Assembly (NCBI GenBank): GCA_024277605.1
Contig: JAJRUU010000256.1
Span: forward strand, 1-21,716
Direction of reading: 5' to 3'
From: a bacterium
GTDB lineage: Bacteria; SZUA-182; SZUA-191; JAJRXT01
Length of the DNA: 21,716 bases
Shown here one piece after another: positions 1 through 6,584 of the stretch. Both the position numbers and the translations under genes were made by a program. Within the stretch, counting starts at the first letter, position 1; every line of letters begins with the position of its first letter. The notes under the pieces were generated by a model. That model saw only the letters and a list, made by a program, of their open reading frames with translations. It was not told where the DNA came from and made no database searches.

Positions 1-60
1 AAGTGACGGCGGTAACAAATAAGGCGTCTCCCGGTCGGTCAGTATAAATTTAACACTCAT
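1..60 (-). CDS. IS1182-like transposase, N-terminal fragment (runs off window)
   Basis: Only the first 20 codons are in the window, reading leftwards from an ATG at 60-58. They contain the run RETPYLLPPSL, which resembles the N-terminus of IS1182-type (DUF772) transposases, where an LLPP motif precedes the WLPEDHL region. A Shine-Dalgarno AAGGGG sits seven bases before the ATG, and a TATAAT -10 box lies on the same strand at 103-98. The rest of the gene is beyond the left edge, so neither integrity nor catalytic residues can be judged. The family call rests on a short match from memory and is moderately secure. Confidence 0.6.
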   Translation of the reverse strand, partial: MSVKFILTDRETPYLLPPSL

Positions 61-118
61 CTTTTGGCCCCTTCATGGCAAAGATTTATTTCCGACCATT
101 ATACCATATTCTGCTGCT

Positions 119-137
119 AAAGTCCGACAGACTCCTA
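119..137 (-). repeat. Probable terminal inverted repeat of the IS1182-like element
   Basis: On the minus strand this reads TAGGAGTCTGTCGGACT, ending at the CTAG-like tetranucleotide at 134-137. It lies about 60 bases upstream of the transposase ATG, where the end of an IS1182 element is expected, and has the G-rich, TCTGTCGG-containing character I associate with such ends. The matching repeat would be outside the window, so the assignment cannot be confirmed here. Confidence 0.4.
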
Positions 138-291
138 GTTTATATCCAATCAGAATAATGATCGGAGCGGTTATTGTATACAAAAGAATAAAAAAGAGAG
201 GCCCAAAAACAGCTACAGGCTTGTTTGCCCAACCTCAGGGTTTATAGTTACCTTGCAAAGATACTTACGTGCTATCAAGACAATGAGCTTG

Positions 292-735
292 TTATTCAAT
301 GACAATCTCGTCACCTACCTTAAGCATGCCCCCCTTTAAGACCTTGGCAAATATCCCCTCTTTAGGCATGATGCAATAGCCCAGTTGATAATATATGGCG
401 CAGGGCTTATGACACTCTTTACCGATCTGAGTGACCTCTAGCAGCACCTCATCTCCCATAGACAGCTTAGCGCCTATCTCAAGTTGGATTAACTCTATCC
501 CCTGGGTGGTGATGTTCTCCGCCAGTTGTCCCGGTTTAAGCTTTAAGCCTTCAGCCTTCACTTTATCAATACTCTCCTGGGCCAACAAGCTGACCTGCCG
601 GTGCCAATCCCCGGCATGCGCATCGTCTTTGATACCGTGGTTTGCTATAACTTCTACCTGAGACACATTCTGCTTGGAGCAGCCCTTGGTGGCGCTGATT
701 GATAATGCTACTATTTTGGCTTTAAGCTTTTTCAT
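292..735 (-). CDS. MOSC domain-containing protein
   Basis: A 147-residue stand-alone MOSC domain (molybdenum cofactor sulfurase C-terminal type). MOSC proteins handle sulfur or molybdenum cofactor; free-standing ones are often found with Mo-enzyme or cofactor genes, but none lies nearby. Visible features are the segment GIKDDAHAGDWHRQVSLLA (residues 34-52), with conserved histidines, and GKECHKPCAIYYQ (105-117), whose cysteines 108 and 112 include the candidate sulfur-carrying residue. The protein is soluble, without signal peptide. GAGGT lies about ten bases before the ATG. It follows the rluD-type gene on the same strand but is separated from it by a palindromic repeat. The specific substrate is unknown. 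Confidence 0.85.
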   Translation of the reverse strand: MKKLKAKIVALSISATKGCSKQNVSQVEVIANHGIKDDAHAGDWHRQVSLLAQESIDKVKAEGLKLKPGQLAENITTQGIELIQLEIGAKLSMGDEVLLEVTQIGKECHKPCAIYYQLGYCIMPKEGIFAKVLKGGMLKVGDEIVIE

Positions 736-783
736 ATGAAACTATACCTCGATCTAATGTCAGGCCTAACATAATCTGTCGGT

Positions 784-855
784 TGTCATTCTGAAGCGTT
801 AGCGAAGAATCTTTTTCCTGTCTTACTAGACCCTTCGCTTGCGCTCAGGGTGACA
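784..855. repeat. Imperfect palindromic intergenic repeat (TGTCATTCTGA type)
   Basis: A 72-bp element between the MOSC and rluD-type genes. The left arm (784-812) begins TGTCATTCTGAAGCG and the right arm (828-855) ends GCGCTCAGGGTGACA; the arms pair along nearly their whole length with a few mismatches and a 15-base centre. Elements reading TGTCATTCTGAGCGAAGCGAAGAATCT are familiar dispersed palindromes in many anaerobe genomes. It could act as a mobile miniature element or as a bidirectional transcript-end hairpin; only one copy is present here. Confidence 0.7.
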
Positions 856-872
856 GACTTTTCCTATCATTA

Positions 873-1826
873 CTAAGGCGTAATCGCCCTTAATTGATTT
901 ACAATTTGCTGCATATCAGCAGGTAAAGGAACCTCAAATTCCATATATTTATTATTTACCGGATGCACAAAACCCAAAAGCTTGGCATGCAGCATCTGCC
1001 TGGGTATTGAAATTGTCCGTTGAATTCTACCTGATCTTAAAACCAGCTTGCTGTCGCCCTTATATACCCGGTCACCCAAAATGGGATAACCGATATGCGC
1101 CAGATGCACTCTAATCTGATGGGTACGCCCGGTATACAGTTTTAGTTTAAGTAAGCTGGCTCCGGGAAAACACTCCAGTAGCTGAAAGCTGGTGCGGGCC
1201 GGTTTGCCCCGGCGGGTGAGCGGAGAAATCTTTTTTCTGTTCATTACATGCCGCCCGATACTAACATCAATCTCGCCCTGGGAAAGCGCAAGCTCACCGG
1301 CTACCAAGCCCCAGTATATGCGGTTAATGCTTCGCTCGGTGAGTTGCTTAACCAAATCCAGATGAGCCGCATCGGTTTTAGCCACCATAAGCAAGCCGGA
1401 GGTGTTTTTGTCCAGTCGGTGCACAATTCCGGGGCGTATAGGTGCGCCAATGCCGGATAACGTACCACAGTGGGCCAGTAAAGCATTTACCAGAGTACCG
1501 CTGTGGTTTCCCACCGCCGGATGTACCACCATTCCCGGTGGTTTATTGACTACCAGCAGATAATCATCCTCATAAATAATATCCAGCGGAATGTCTTCTG
1601 CCTGGGTTTGAAGCGCTTTTGGTTCCGGCAGCAGCAGCTGAATCTTATCCCCGGTTTTAATTAGCTGATGCGGCTTTACCGGCTGCTGATTGAGCTTTAC
1701 GAGTTTATCTAAAATAAGCTTTTTGATCTGAGAGCGGGAGACAGGCAATTGCTGCTGCGCCAGAAATACGTCTATTCTTGTTCCTTGCTCGGTTGGCTCA
1801 ACCACAAAATCCTGGCTTTTGATCAT
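873..1826 (-). CDS. rluD: Pseudouridine synthase, RluD/RluA family
   Basis: A 317-residue RluA-family pseudouridine synthase. RluD isomerises uridines in helix 69 of 23S rRNA; relatives act on other rRNA or tRNA sites. An N-terminal S4 RNA-binding domain (about 15-75, including RIDVFLAQQQLPVSRSQIKK) is followed by the catalytic domain with VNKPPGMVVHP (93-103) and the active-site loop HRLDKNTSGLL, whose Asp139 is the catalytic aspartate, and then GRTHQIRVHLAHIGYPILGD. Length and domain order fit RluD. The start is set by the S4 domain; no clear ribosome binding site is seen. It is read away from the cytochrome gene, from which a terminator separates it. Confidence 0.9.
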   Translation of the reverse strand: MIKSQDFVVEPTEQGTRIDVFLAQQQLPVSRSQIKKLILDKLVKLNQQPVKPHQLIKTGDKIQLLLPEPKALQTQAEDIPLDIIYEDDYLLVVNKPPGMVVHPAVGNHSGTLVNALLAHCGTLSGIGAPIRPGIVHRLDKNTSGLLMVAKTDAAHLDLVKQLTERSINRIYWGLVAGELALSQGEIDVSIGRHVMNRKKISPLTRRGKPARTSFQLLECFPGASLLKLKLYTGRTHQIRVHLAHIGYPILGDRVYKGDSKLVLRSGRIQRTISIPRQMLHAKLLGFVHPVNNKYMEFEVPLPADMQQIVNQLRAITP

Positions 1827-1891
1827 TGTCTATACATAACATATTTGAGGTAATATTCCAATATGGTTGTTAGCCTAAATCATTGGTATAC

Positions 1892-1917
1892 AAAAAAAGA
1901 GAGGGCATAACGCCCTC
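1892..1917 (-). terminator. Rho-independent terminator of the cytochrome gene
   Basis: On the minus strand GAGGGC-GTTAT-GCCCTC forms a 6-bp GC-rich stem with a 5-base loop, followed by TCTTTTTTT. It lies just after the cytochrome stop codon and before the rluD-type gene, so these two same-strand genes are probably separate transcription units. Confidence 0.85.
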
Positions 1918-1946
1918 CCCTGAAGTTAACCGATTTTTGAATTTTT

Positions 1947-2444
1947 CTACCGGTGTGGCCTGGATATCCTTTTATTAAACGCAATATTGGGTTTAGCAAA
2001 GTTTGCGTGGCATTTGGCTACACAGAAGCTGGCCATATTGGCGCCTCTCTCCGTAGGCCAGCGTAAGTACATATAATTTTTATTCTCCGGGTGTGGGTCA
2101 TGGCAACTAAAGCAGCTTATTTCATTTTCCTGTCCCATAAAGCCTTTAGCTTCCGCAGGCAGCAGCATCCTTTCAGGTATTATCCCTACCGGATGAATAC
2201 TTTTGGTCTCAAAGTTCCGGTGACAATTCATACACAGGGCGTCGCTCTTTCCATAAGGTTTGCCGGTAAAGGGATTTATGATGTTGACATTGGTTTTTTG
2301 GATCAACGCATAATCTTTTTGTGCCGCGTCTATATGGCAACTATTACAATCGCCGTGCTTTCCCGCCCAAACGGTGGCGGGTAGTAAACAAACCGACAAT
2401 ACCAGCAGGTACATGAGGCCGTTTTTTGCTCTTTCTCCTTCCAT
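1947..2444 (-). CDS. Periplasmic multihaem c-type cytochrome (three CXXCH plus one CX3CH)
   Basis: A 165-residue exported cytochrome, counted from the chosen start. A signal peptide with core LMYLLVLSVCLLPATVWA precedes the mature chain. Haem attachment motifs are, in order, CNSCH, CMNCH, CFSCH and CVAKCH. The first three are standard CXXCH; the last has three residues between the cysteines. The spacing and the SCHDPHP segment resemble the doubled-CXXCH families found in respiratory and outer-membrane cytochrome complexes. It probably carries electrons in the periplasm. The ATG at 2444 has AAAAGGA eight or so bases upstream and is preferred over the ATG at 2450, where the spacing is only two or three bases. 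No oxidoreductase partner is adjacent. A sigma-54-type promoter lies upstream and a terminator downstream, suggesting a single-gene unit. Confidence 0.85.
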   Translation of the reverse strand: MEGERAKNGLMYLLVLSVCLLPATVWAGKHGDCNSCHIDAAQKDYALIQKTNVNIINPFTGKPYGKSDALCMNCHRNFETKSIHPVGIIPERMLLPAEAKGFMGQENEISCFSCHDPHPENKNYMYLRWPTERGANMASFCVAKCHANFAKPNIAFNKRISRPHR

Positions 2445-2508
2445 TATCATTTTCCTTTTAGTTAGGGGGGTACCTGAAAATGGGCTACGTTTCTATAAGA
2501 TCGTTTTT

Positions 2509-2526
2509 GTGCAAAAAAAATGCCGT
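2509..2526 (-). promoter_or_regulatory. Candidate sigma-54 (-24/-12) promoter for the cytochrome gene
   Basis: The minus strand reads CGGCA, eight Ts, then GCAC. This gives GG (2524-2523) and GC (2512-2511) separated by exactly ten bases, the invariant geometry of sigma-54 promoters (consensus TGGCAC-N5-TTGC), with GGCA and TTGCA matching and C replacing T before the GG. The predicted start is about 2499, leaving a leader of roughly 50 bases. rpoN itself is in this window. No enhancer-binding site could be recognised upstream. Confidence 0.5.
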
Positions 2527-2786
2527 AAAAGGGAGAAAAAAATTATGCTAAAGGAAATTAGTAGACAGAAGCTATAAATATCAACTAGTTGTTCTGTGTT
2601 CGGTGGGTGGGGCAGTCCAGCTTTTTGCAAGAAAATTATTGTAAATATTAACTTATAACTCAGGGGATCAGAAAGATATCGGGCAATACTACCCGTTTGC
2701 CTGTTTGTTCACGGGTTATTTAACAGTTTCATTTCATCCAGGGGTCTGTCCCTGTATAGGAAATTATAAAATCTGTTTGTAATGTG

Positions 2787-2810
2787 ATTAATCCAGCCCC
2801 CGGCTGGTTT
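2787..2810. repeat. 24-bp repeat with CCAGCC/GGCTGG hairpin, copy 1
   Basis: The core CCAGCCCCCGGCTGG (2793-2807) is a perfect 6-bp stem with a 3-base loop. The same 24 bases recur at 6555-6578, in the leader of the TPR gene. This copy ends seven bases before the -35 box of the tRNA promoter, so it may end transcription arriving from upstream or bind a regulator. It lacks a clean T tract. Confidence 0.7.
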
Positions 2811-2816
2811 GTCCCC

Positions 2817-2845
2817 TTGACAAACGGTTAACCTTAAATTAGAAT
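2817..2845 (+). promoter_or_regulatory. Sigma-70 promoter of the CAU tRNA gene
   Basis: TTGACA (2817-2822), a 17-base spacer and TAGAAT (2840-2845) form a near-consensus housekeeping promoter. The predicted start is about 2852, 18 bases before the mature tRNA, as expected for a strongly expressed stable RNA. Confidence 0.85.
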
Positions 2846-2869
2846 TCTATTCTGGAGCTTGACTTTTGC

Positions 2870-2946
2870 GGCGGTGTAGCTCAGCTGGTTAGAGCATACG
2901 GCTCATATCCGTAGTGTCCGGGGTTCAAGTCCCTGCACCGCCACCA
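2870..2946 (+). tRNA. tRNA with CAU anticodon, probably elongator Met
   Basis: A complete 77-base cloverleaf. The acceptor stem is GGCGGTG (2870-2876) pairing with CACCGCC (2936-2942), followed by discriminator A and an encoded CCA (2944-2946). The D arm is GCTCAGCTGGTTAGAGC. The anticodon stem TACGG/CCGTA encloses the loop CTCATAT, with anticodon CAT at 2904-2906. The T arm is CCGGGGTTCAAGTCCCTG. The acceptor stem pairs G1 with C72, which rules out initiator tRNA, whose 1-72 pair is mismatched. A CAU anticodon fits elongator Met or the lysidine-modified Ile2 tRNA. The acceptor stem looks more like Met; the anticodon arm is also compatible with Ile2. Confidence 0.93.
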
Positions 2947-3000
2947 TATTTAAACTATATCCTCAAATTCCATGAATTGTCTATAGGTGGGAAAAGCGCT

Positions 3001-3018
3001 CTAACCCAAAGTGGTTAG
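3001..3018 (-). terminator. Weak hairpin after the cytidylate-kinase-like gene
   Basis: CTAACC-N6-GGTTAG is a perfect 6-bp stem immediately after the stop codon of the minus-strand gene. It is followed on that strand by AGAGCGCTTTTCCC, a poor T tract, so it is a doubtful terminator. Confidence 0.35.
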
Positions 3019-3621
3019 TTAGACAATAAGGTCTAAAATGAGCTGTTTTGCTTTTTCGGCAGGGGTTTTGCTTATGTCAATTATTAATTGATACAGTTTG
3101 GGATCTTCTATACCCCGATTAAAATTATACTTGATAAATTCCTTGCGAACCTTATCCTGCTGCTGGATATTGTCCTTGATGGCCTCTCTGGTGAGATTTT
3201 CCAGCCCATGAAATTTCCTCAGGTGTTCTATCCGATATTCGAGGTCGGCAATAAATCTTATATGGAAAGCCCCGGGGTAATCTTGTAGGATAATTTGGCT
3301 ACCCCTGCCTAAAATAACCACATCTCCCTTATCAGCTAAGCTGGTAATCACCTGTCTTAAAGAATCAGCGAATAAATCTTCTCCCAATAAGCCTCTACTG
3401 ATAAAGGGGAACGTTGTGCACACAAAATCAATCATGGGCTTTGATATGGAATCCGCCCAGGATGCATTTTCCCGCTGTTCTTTTTTCGTCAGGCGAAGTT
3501 GTTTAAAGATAAGCGGGACCAGCTCCTTTTCAAAATACATATAGCCTAATTCCTGGGCCAGCTCCCGGCCAATTTCTCTAACGCCGCACCCATAGGTTCT
3601 GGAAAAAGTTAAAACGACCAT
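3019..3621 (-). CDS. Cytidylate kinase-like family protein
   Basis: A 200-residue P-loop protein of the cytidylate-kinase-like family, common in Deltaproteobacteria and Firmicutes, with no well-established substrate. It opens with VVLTFSRTYGCGVREIGRELAQ, a variant nucleotide-binding loop in the family's usual N-terminal position. A conserved core, GDVVILGRGSQIIL, follows near residues 99-112, then a basic segment rich in Arg and Lys (HLRKFHGLENLTREAI) resembling the lid region. The start at 3621 is chosen because GGAGGTG lies seven bases before it; the in-frame ATG at 3636 overlaps that site and has no ribosome binding site of its own. It is divergent from tilS across 119 bases. Real CMP kinase activity is uncertain. 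Confidence 0.8.
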   Translation of the reverse strand: MVVLTFSRTYGCGVREIGRELAQELGYMYFEKELVPLIFKQLRLTKKEQRENASWADSISKPMIDFVCTTFPFISRGLLGEDLFADSLRQVITSLADKGDVVILGRGSQIILQDYPGAFHIRFIADLEYRIEHLRKFHGLENLTREAIKDNIQQQDKVRKEFIKYNFNRGIEDPKLYQLIIDISKTPAEKAKQLILDLIV

Positions 3622-3663
3622 ATACTCCACCTCCATAGCTCTATTTACATTATAGCAACTTAA

Positions 3664-3692
3664 TTGACAAAATAAAAAAAATCAGCTAGGGT
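3664..3692 (+). promoter_or_regulatory. Candidate sigma-70 promoter for tilS
   Basis: A perfect TTGACA (3664-3669) is followed by a 17-base, A-rich spacer and a weak -10, TAGGGT (3687-3692). The predicted start near 3699 leaves a 40-base leader before tilS. The -10 match is poor, so confidence is moderate. Confidence 0.45.
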
Positions 3693-3740
3693 AGATACGG
3701 TCGTTAACTCCTCATACATGTTCAACCATGTTGTCCAACC

Positions 3741-5135
3741 ATGTTCATTCAGCGCATAGTTACTACTATAAATAAATATAACATGCTCAAATCCGGCGAG
3801 CGGATAGTCATAGCTGTCTCCGGCGGGGCCGATTCAGTGGCGCTGTTATATGTGCTTTTGGGTATGCGGCTAAAATGGGGATTTAAGCTGCACCTGGCGC
3901 ACTTAAATCATATGTTCCGGGGCGAGGAGGCTGCTCAAGATGCCGAGTTTGTGCGGCAACTTGCCCAAAAACATGAGCTGCCATATAGTATAGAAAAGTT
4001 TGATGTGCCCGCTTATAAACGCCGACATAAACTCTCCCCGCAGGATGCCGCCCGCAGGATTCGCTATCAATTCTTAGATAAAGCGGCTACAGAAACCGGG
4101 GCCGCAAAAATTGCGCTGGGGCATACCGCGGATGATCAGGCGGAAACTATGCTGATGAGAATTCTTCAGGGTACCGGAGCAGAGGGCTTAGCCGGTATCC
4201 CCCCCCAACGCGGGAAGTACATCCGCCCATTAATAGAAACCAGCCGCAAGCAAATTGAGGAATTTCTAAAAGAGGGCGGTATCCCCTTTCGGCAAGATGC
4301 CTCCAACCTAAGCCCAAAGTATCTAAGGAACAAGCTGCGCTTGCAACTACTGCCGCAGCTGGAGCGGGAATATAATCCTAATTTGCGAAACAGCCTGAAC
4401 CAGCTCGCTCAAATAGTGCGGGCAGAAGATGAATGGCAAGCTGGCCATATAGCACAGCTGCTTCCCCAAATAGTAGACTCCTCATCCCAGGCAGTATCAA
4501 TTAGGCTGGAAGCTTTCAAAAAACAGCCATTGGCTATAAAACGCCGCCTTTTAAGATGGGGCATAAATCAGCTTAAAGGGGATTTAAAGGGGATAGGTTT
4601 TCCGCATATAGAACAATTACTAAAGCTGATAAACAGCGAGCAGGGGTATAAAGAGCTGCATTTACCGGGACAGATAATGGCGCAGAAGAGCTACCGGAGG
4701 CTTACACTAACTAGACAAACTGAAACCGGCGCTGCATTATCATATGATTATTCCTTAAATGTTCCCGGGATCAGCGCTCTGCCGGCTATAAACATGGAAA
4801 TCGAGGCCCGGATAATGGAGCAGTCAGCACTTTCCGGCTATCCTGCCGGGAATGAGGCGGTACTGGATTTTGATAAGCTAAAAACACCGCTAAGCATCAG
4901 GAACCGGCGGGCGGGCGACCGCTTTTTCCCTCAAGGGGCTGTGGGGGCAAAAAAGCTTAAAAGTTTTTTCATTGACCATAAAACACCCCTCGATCAACGG
5001 GATCGTATTCCACTATTAGTGAGTGCTGATGAAATAGTGTGGGTATGCGGTTATAGAATCAGTGAACGCTATAAAATAAGTTCCGATACCAAGCAGGTAT
5101 TATGGCTTAAACTAAGGGCGGCAGGGCAAACTTGA
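3741..5135 (+). CDS. tilS: tRNA(Ile)-lysidine synthetase TilS
   Basis: A 464-residue TilS, the cytoplasmic enzyme that ligates lysine to C34 of tRNA-Ile with a CAU anticodon using ATP, changing both codon reading and amino-acid identity. The PP-loop SGGADS (27-32) opens an N-terminal ATPase domain; HLNHMFRGEEAAQDAEFV, LGHTADDQAETMLMRILQGTG and the RPLIETSRKQIEEF segment follow. The C-terminal TilS domain is present, with IRNRRAGDRFFPQGAVGAKKLKSF and a WVCGYRISERYK end. Length is normal for the full-length form. No strong ribosome binding site precedes the ATG, but the N-terminal helix before the PP-loop matches the family. A CAU tRNA gene lies 800 bases upstream. Confidence 0.95.
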   Translation: MFIQRIVTTINKYNMLKSGERIVIAVSGGADSVALLYVLLGMRLKWGFKLHLAHLNHMFRGEEAAQDAEFVRQLAQKHELPYSIEKFDVPAYKRRHKLSPQDAARRIRYQFLDKAATETGAAKIALGHTADDQAETMLMRILQGTGAEGLAGIPPQRGKYIRPLIETSRKQIEEFLKEGGIPFRQDASNLSPKYLRNKLRLQLLPQLEREYNPNLRNSLNQLAQIVRAEDEWQAGHIAQLLPQIVDSSSQAVSIRLEAFKKQPLAIKRRLLRWGINQLKGDLKGIGFPHIEQLLKLINSEQGYKELHLPGQIMAQKSYRRLTLTRQTETGAALSYDYSLNVPGISALPAINMEIEARIMEQSALSGYPAGNEAVLDFDKLKTPLSIRNRRAGDRFFPQGAVGAKKLKSFFIDHKTPLDQRDRIPLLVSADEIVWVCGYRISERYKISSDTKQVLWLKLRAAGQT

Positions 5136-5177
5136 CCTATACTACATTTCCTATTACTATTAGAGTAAGTTATGTGT

Positions 5178-5201
5178 CCTGATCTATTCATAAATTAAGA
5201 C
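5178..5201 (-). repeat. Dispersed intergenic repeat, truncated copy (R1)
   Basis: CCTGATCTATTCATAAATT followed by AAGAC matches the conserved tail of the repeat family described at 11399, 11882, 15989, 18062 and 21110. The palindromic end and the middle are missing; the sequence instead runs into an unrelated hairpin (GACCGC/GCGGTC, 5199-5229) and a CCCCGCGGGG palindrome (5249-5258). Confidence 0.65.
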
Positions 5202-5229
5202 CGCCGAAGCTACCTTCAGGGCTGCGGTC
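5199..5229 (+). other. Hairpin upstream of the M20 peptidase gene
   Basis: GACCGC (5199-5204) pairs with GCGGTC (5224-5229), with an inner GAAG/CTTC pairing. A second palindrome, CCCCGCGGGG, lies at 5249-5258. Both are in the 60-90 bases before the peptidase start and could fold in its leader RNA. There is no T tract and I do not recognise a riboswitch. Confidence 0.4.
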
Positions 5230-5288
5230 AACAGGTTGAAAGACCTTCCCCCGCGGGGCAGAAAAACATTAACCATAGACAACGACAC

Positions 5289-6419
5289 ATGATAAATCGA
5301 GCTAGCTTAAAAGAGGAATTCATAAAACTGGTTAGCATTGACAGCCTTTCTAAAGAAGAGGGTCAACTGTCGACATATATACAAAACAAGCTCAAAAGCC
5401 TGGGCCTTACGCTAACTACCGACAATGCCGGTGAGCATATTAATGGTGAGTGCGGCAATATAATTGCCCATTTTGACGGGGACGGAGAAAGCCGCCTGCC
5501 GCTTATGCTGAATGCCCATTTGGATACGGTCAGGCCCGGTAATAACATTACGCCCCTATTCAAGGACGGCAGATTCTATACCTCCGGCGAAACCATTCTG
5601 GGGGCGGATGATAAGTCGGGAATTGTGGTTATCCTGGAGGCTTTACAGGTTATAAAAGAGCGGGCTATTGCCTGCGGCAGATTGGGGCTTGTCTTTACCG
5701 TAGCTGAGGAAATCGGTCTTTTAGGCGCTAAGCAGCTGGATTATTCTAAAATAAACTACAAATACTGTTTATCCTATGATAATCTTGATCGGCAGTCTAT
5801 CACCACCCGGGCGCCGGCGGCCAATCACCTGAAGTTTAAAATTCATGGGCGGGAAGCCCACGCCGGGGTAAGCCCGGAAAAGGGAATTAATGCCATATGG
5901 CTGGCAAGTCAGGCTATATCCCAGATGCAGCTTGGCCGCATAGATGCGGAAACCACCGCCAATGTGGGCACCATCCAGGGGGGGAAGGCAACCAATATTG
6001 TGCCAAATTTCGTAGAGGTAAACGGGGAGGCCCGCAGCCATGACCCGCTAAAATTAGCGCAGCAGACCCGGCATATGTGCCAGGCCTTTAAAAACGTAAT
6101 CCATGAATATCACCAGGCGGATGGATTGCCCCGGGTAGAAGAAGAGATACGCCGGGAATACCCGCAGATGAAGGTGGCTGATGACAGTCCAGTGGTGCAA
6201 CTAGTACAACAAGCGGGTAAAAATCTGGGGCTTACCTTAAAGCTTTCGGCAAGCGGCGGGGGCAGCGATGCCAATATATTTAACAGCCGGGGAATAGAGA
6301 CCGTCATCATGGGCACCGGTATGCAGAACGCCCATTCCACTACGGAGTCGGTCTGCTTAGAGGATATGGTTAAAAGCGCTCGCTTATTGGTAGAAATTAT
6401 CAAAGAAAACAGACAATAA
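5289..6419 (+). CDS. M20 family peptidase, PepT-like
   Basis: A 376-residue cytoplasmic di-zinc peptidase of the PepT-like subgroup of M20. Such enzymes release N-terminal residues from short peptides. Metal-site segments are visible: LNAHLDTV with His77 and Asp79, GADDKSG with bridging Asp107, AEEIG with catalytic Glu140 and metal-binding Glu141, SYDNLD with Asp164, and a C-terminal GMQNAHSTTE histidine. The dimerisation (lid) domain lies between, with HGREAHAGVSPEKGINA. All ligands are present, so activity is expected. The ATG lacks a strong ribosome binding site. The gene ends six bases before the earliest start of the TPR gene. Peptide specificity cannot be read from sequence. Confidence 0.88.
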   Translation: MINRASLKEEFIKLVSIDSLSKEEGQLSTYIQNKLKSLGLTLTTDNAGEHINGECGNIIAHFDGDGESRLPLMLNAHLDTVRPGNNITPLFKDGRFYTSGETILGADDKSGIVVILEALQVIKERAIACGRLGLVFTVAEEIGLLGAKQLDYSKINYKYCLSYDNLDRQSITTRAPAANHLKFKIHGREAHAGVSPEKGINAIWLASQAISQMQLGRIDAETTANVGTIQGGKATNIVPNFVEVNGEARSHDPLKLAQQTRHMCQAFKNVIHEYHQADGLPRVEEEIRREYPQMKVADDSPVVQLVQQAGKNLGLTLKLSASGGGSDANIFNSRGIETVIMGTGMQNAHSTTESVCLEDMVKSARLLVEIIKENRQ

Positions 6420-6496
6420 AGTGATATGAACCGGAAAAAATACTACTTTTTTAATTGTATAGGAAATCATTTAACCGCATTTGTCCTAAAGGCCAA

Positions 6497-6527
6497 GCCC
6501 CGCTACCGTCTGCAAGGCGGCAGGGGC
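6497..6527 (+). other. Hairpin in the probable leader of the TPR gene
   Basis: GCCCC (6497-6501) pairs with GGGGC (6523-6527), with further CCG/CGG pairing inside. Together with the CCAGCC/GGCTGG hairpin at 6561-6575 this makes a GC-rich, foldable stretch between the peptidase stop and the favoured TPR start at 6585. I compared it mentally with cyclic-di-GMP, cobalamin and other common riboswitches and found no match. Confidence 0.4.
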
Positions 6528-6554
6528 AACATTAGCTGTAACGGCTCATCGTAT

Positions 6555-6578
6555 ATTAATCCAGCCCCCGGCTGGTTT
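6555..6578. repeat. 24-bp repeat with CCAGCC/GGCTGG hairpin, copy 2
   Basis: Identical over 24 bases to 2787-2810. Here the hairpin ends ten bases before the ATG at 6585 and is followed by TTTTTTATT, so it has the form of a short intrinsic terminator or a translation-blocking stem directly before the TPR start codon. Confidence 0.7.
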
Positions 6579-6584
6579 TTTATT

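Larger units (their letters stand above)
2451..2869. other. Intergenic stretch between cytochrome and tRNA
   Basis: About 420 bases without a convincing gene. It holds the sigma-54-type promoter of the minus-strand cytochrome (2509-2526), a weak hairpin with ACCCG/CGGGT arms near 2690-2720, a GGG/CCC hairpin near 2741-2753, one copy of a 24-bp hairpin repeat (2787-2810) and the tRNA promoter (2817-2845). Only a ten-codon open frame at 2545-2577 was seen, too short to support. Confidence 0.6.

Noticed and set aside
2374..2577. 67-residue plus-strand open frame across the cytochrome promoter
   Set aside because: Overlaps the cytochrome signal peptide region in antisense and the promoter; composition and lack of a ribosome binding site argue against a gene.
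6420..6584. Possible cyclic-di-GMP or cobalamin riboswitch before the TPR gene
   Set aside because: The GC-rich hairpins lack the conserved core sequences of these classes; no known riboswitch consensus could be aligned by eye.
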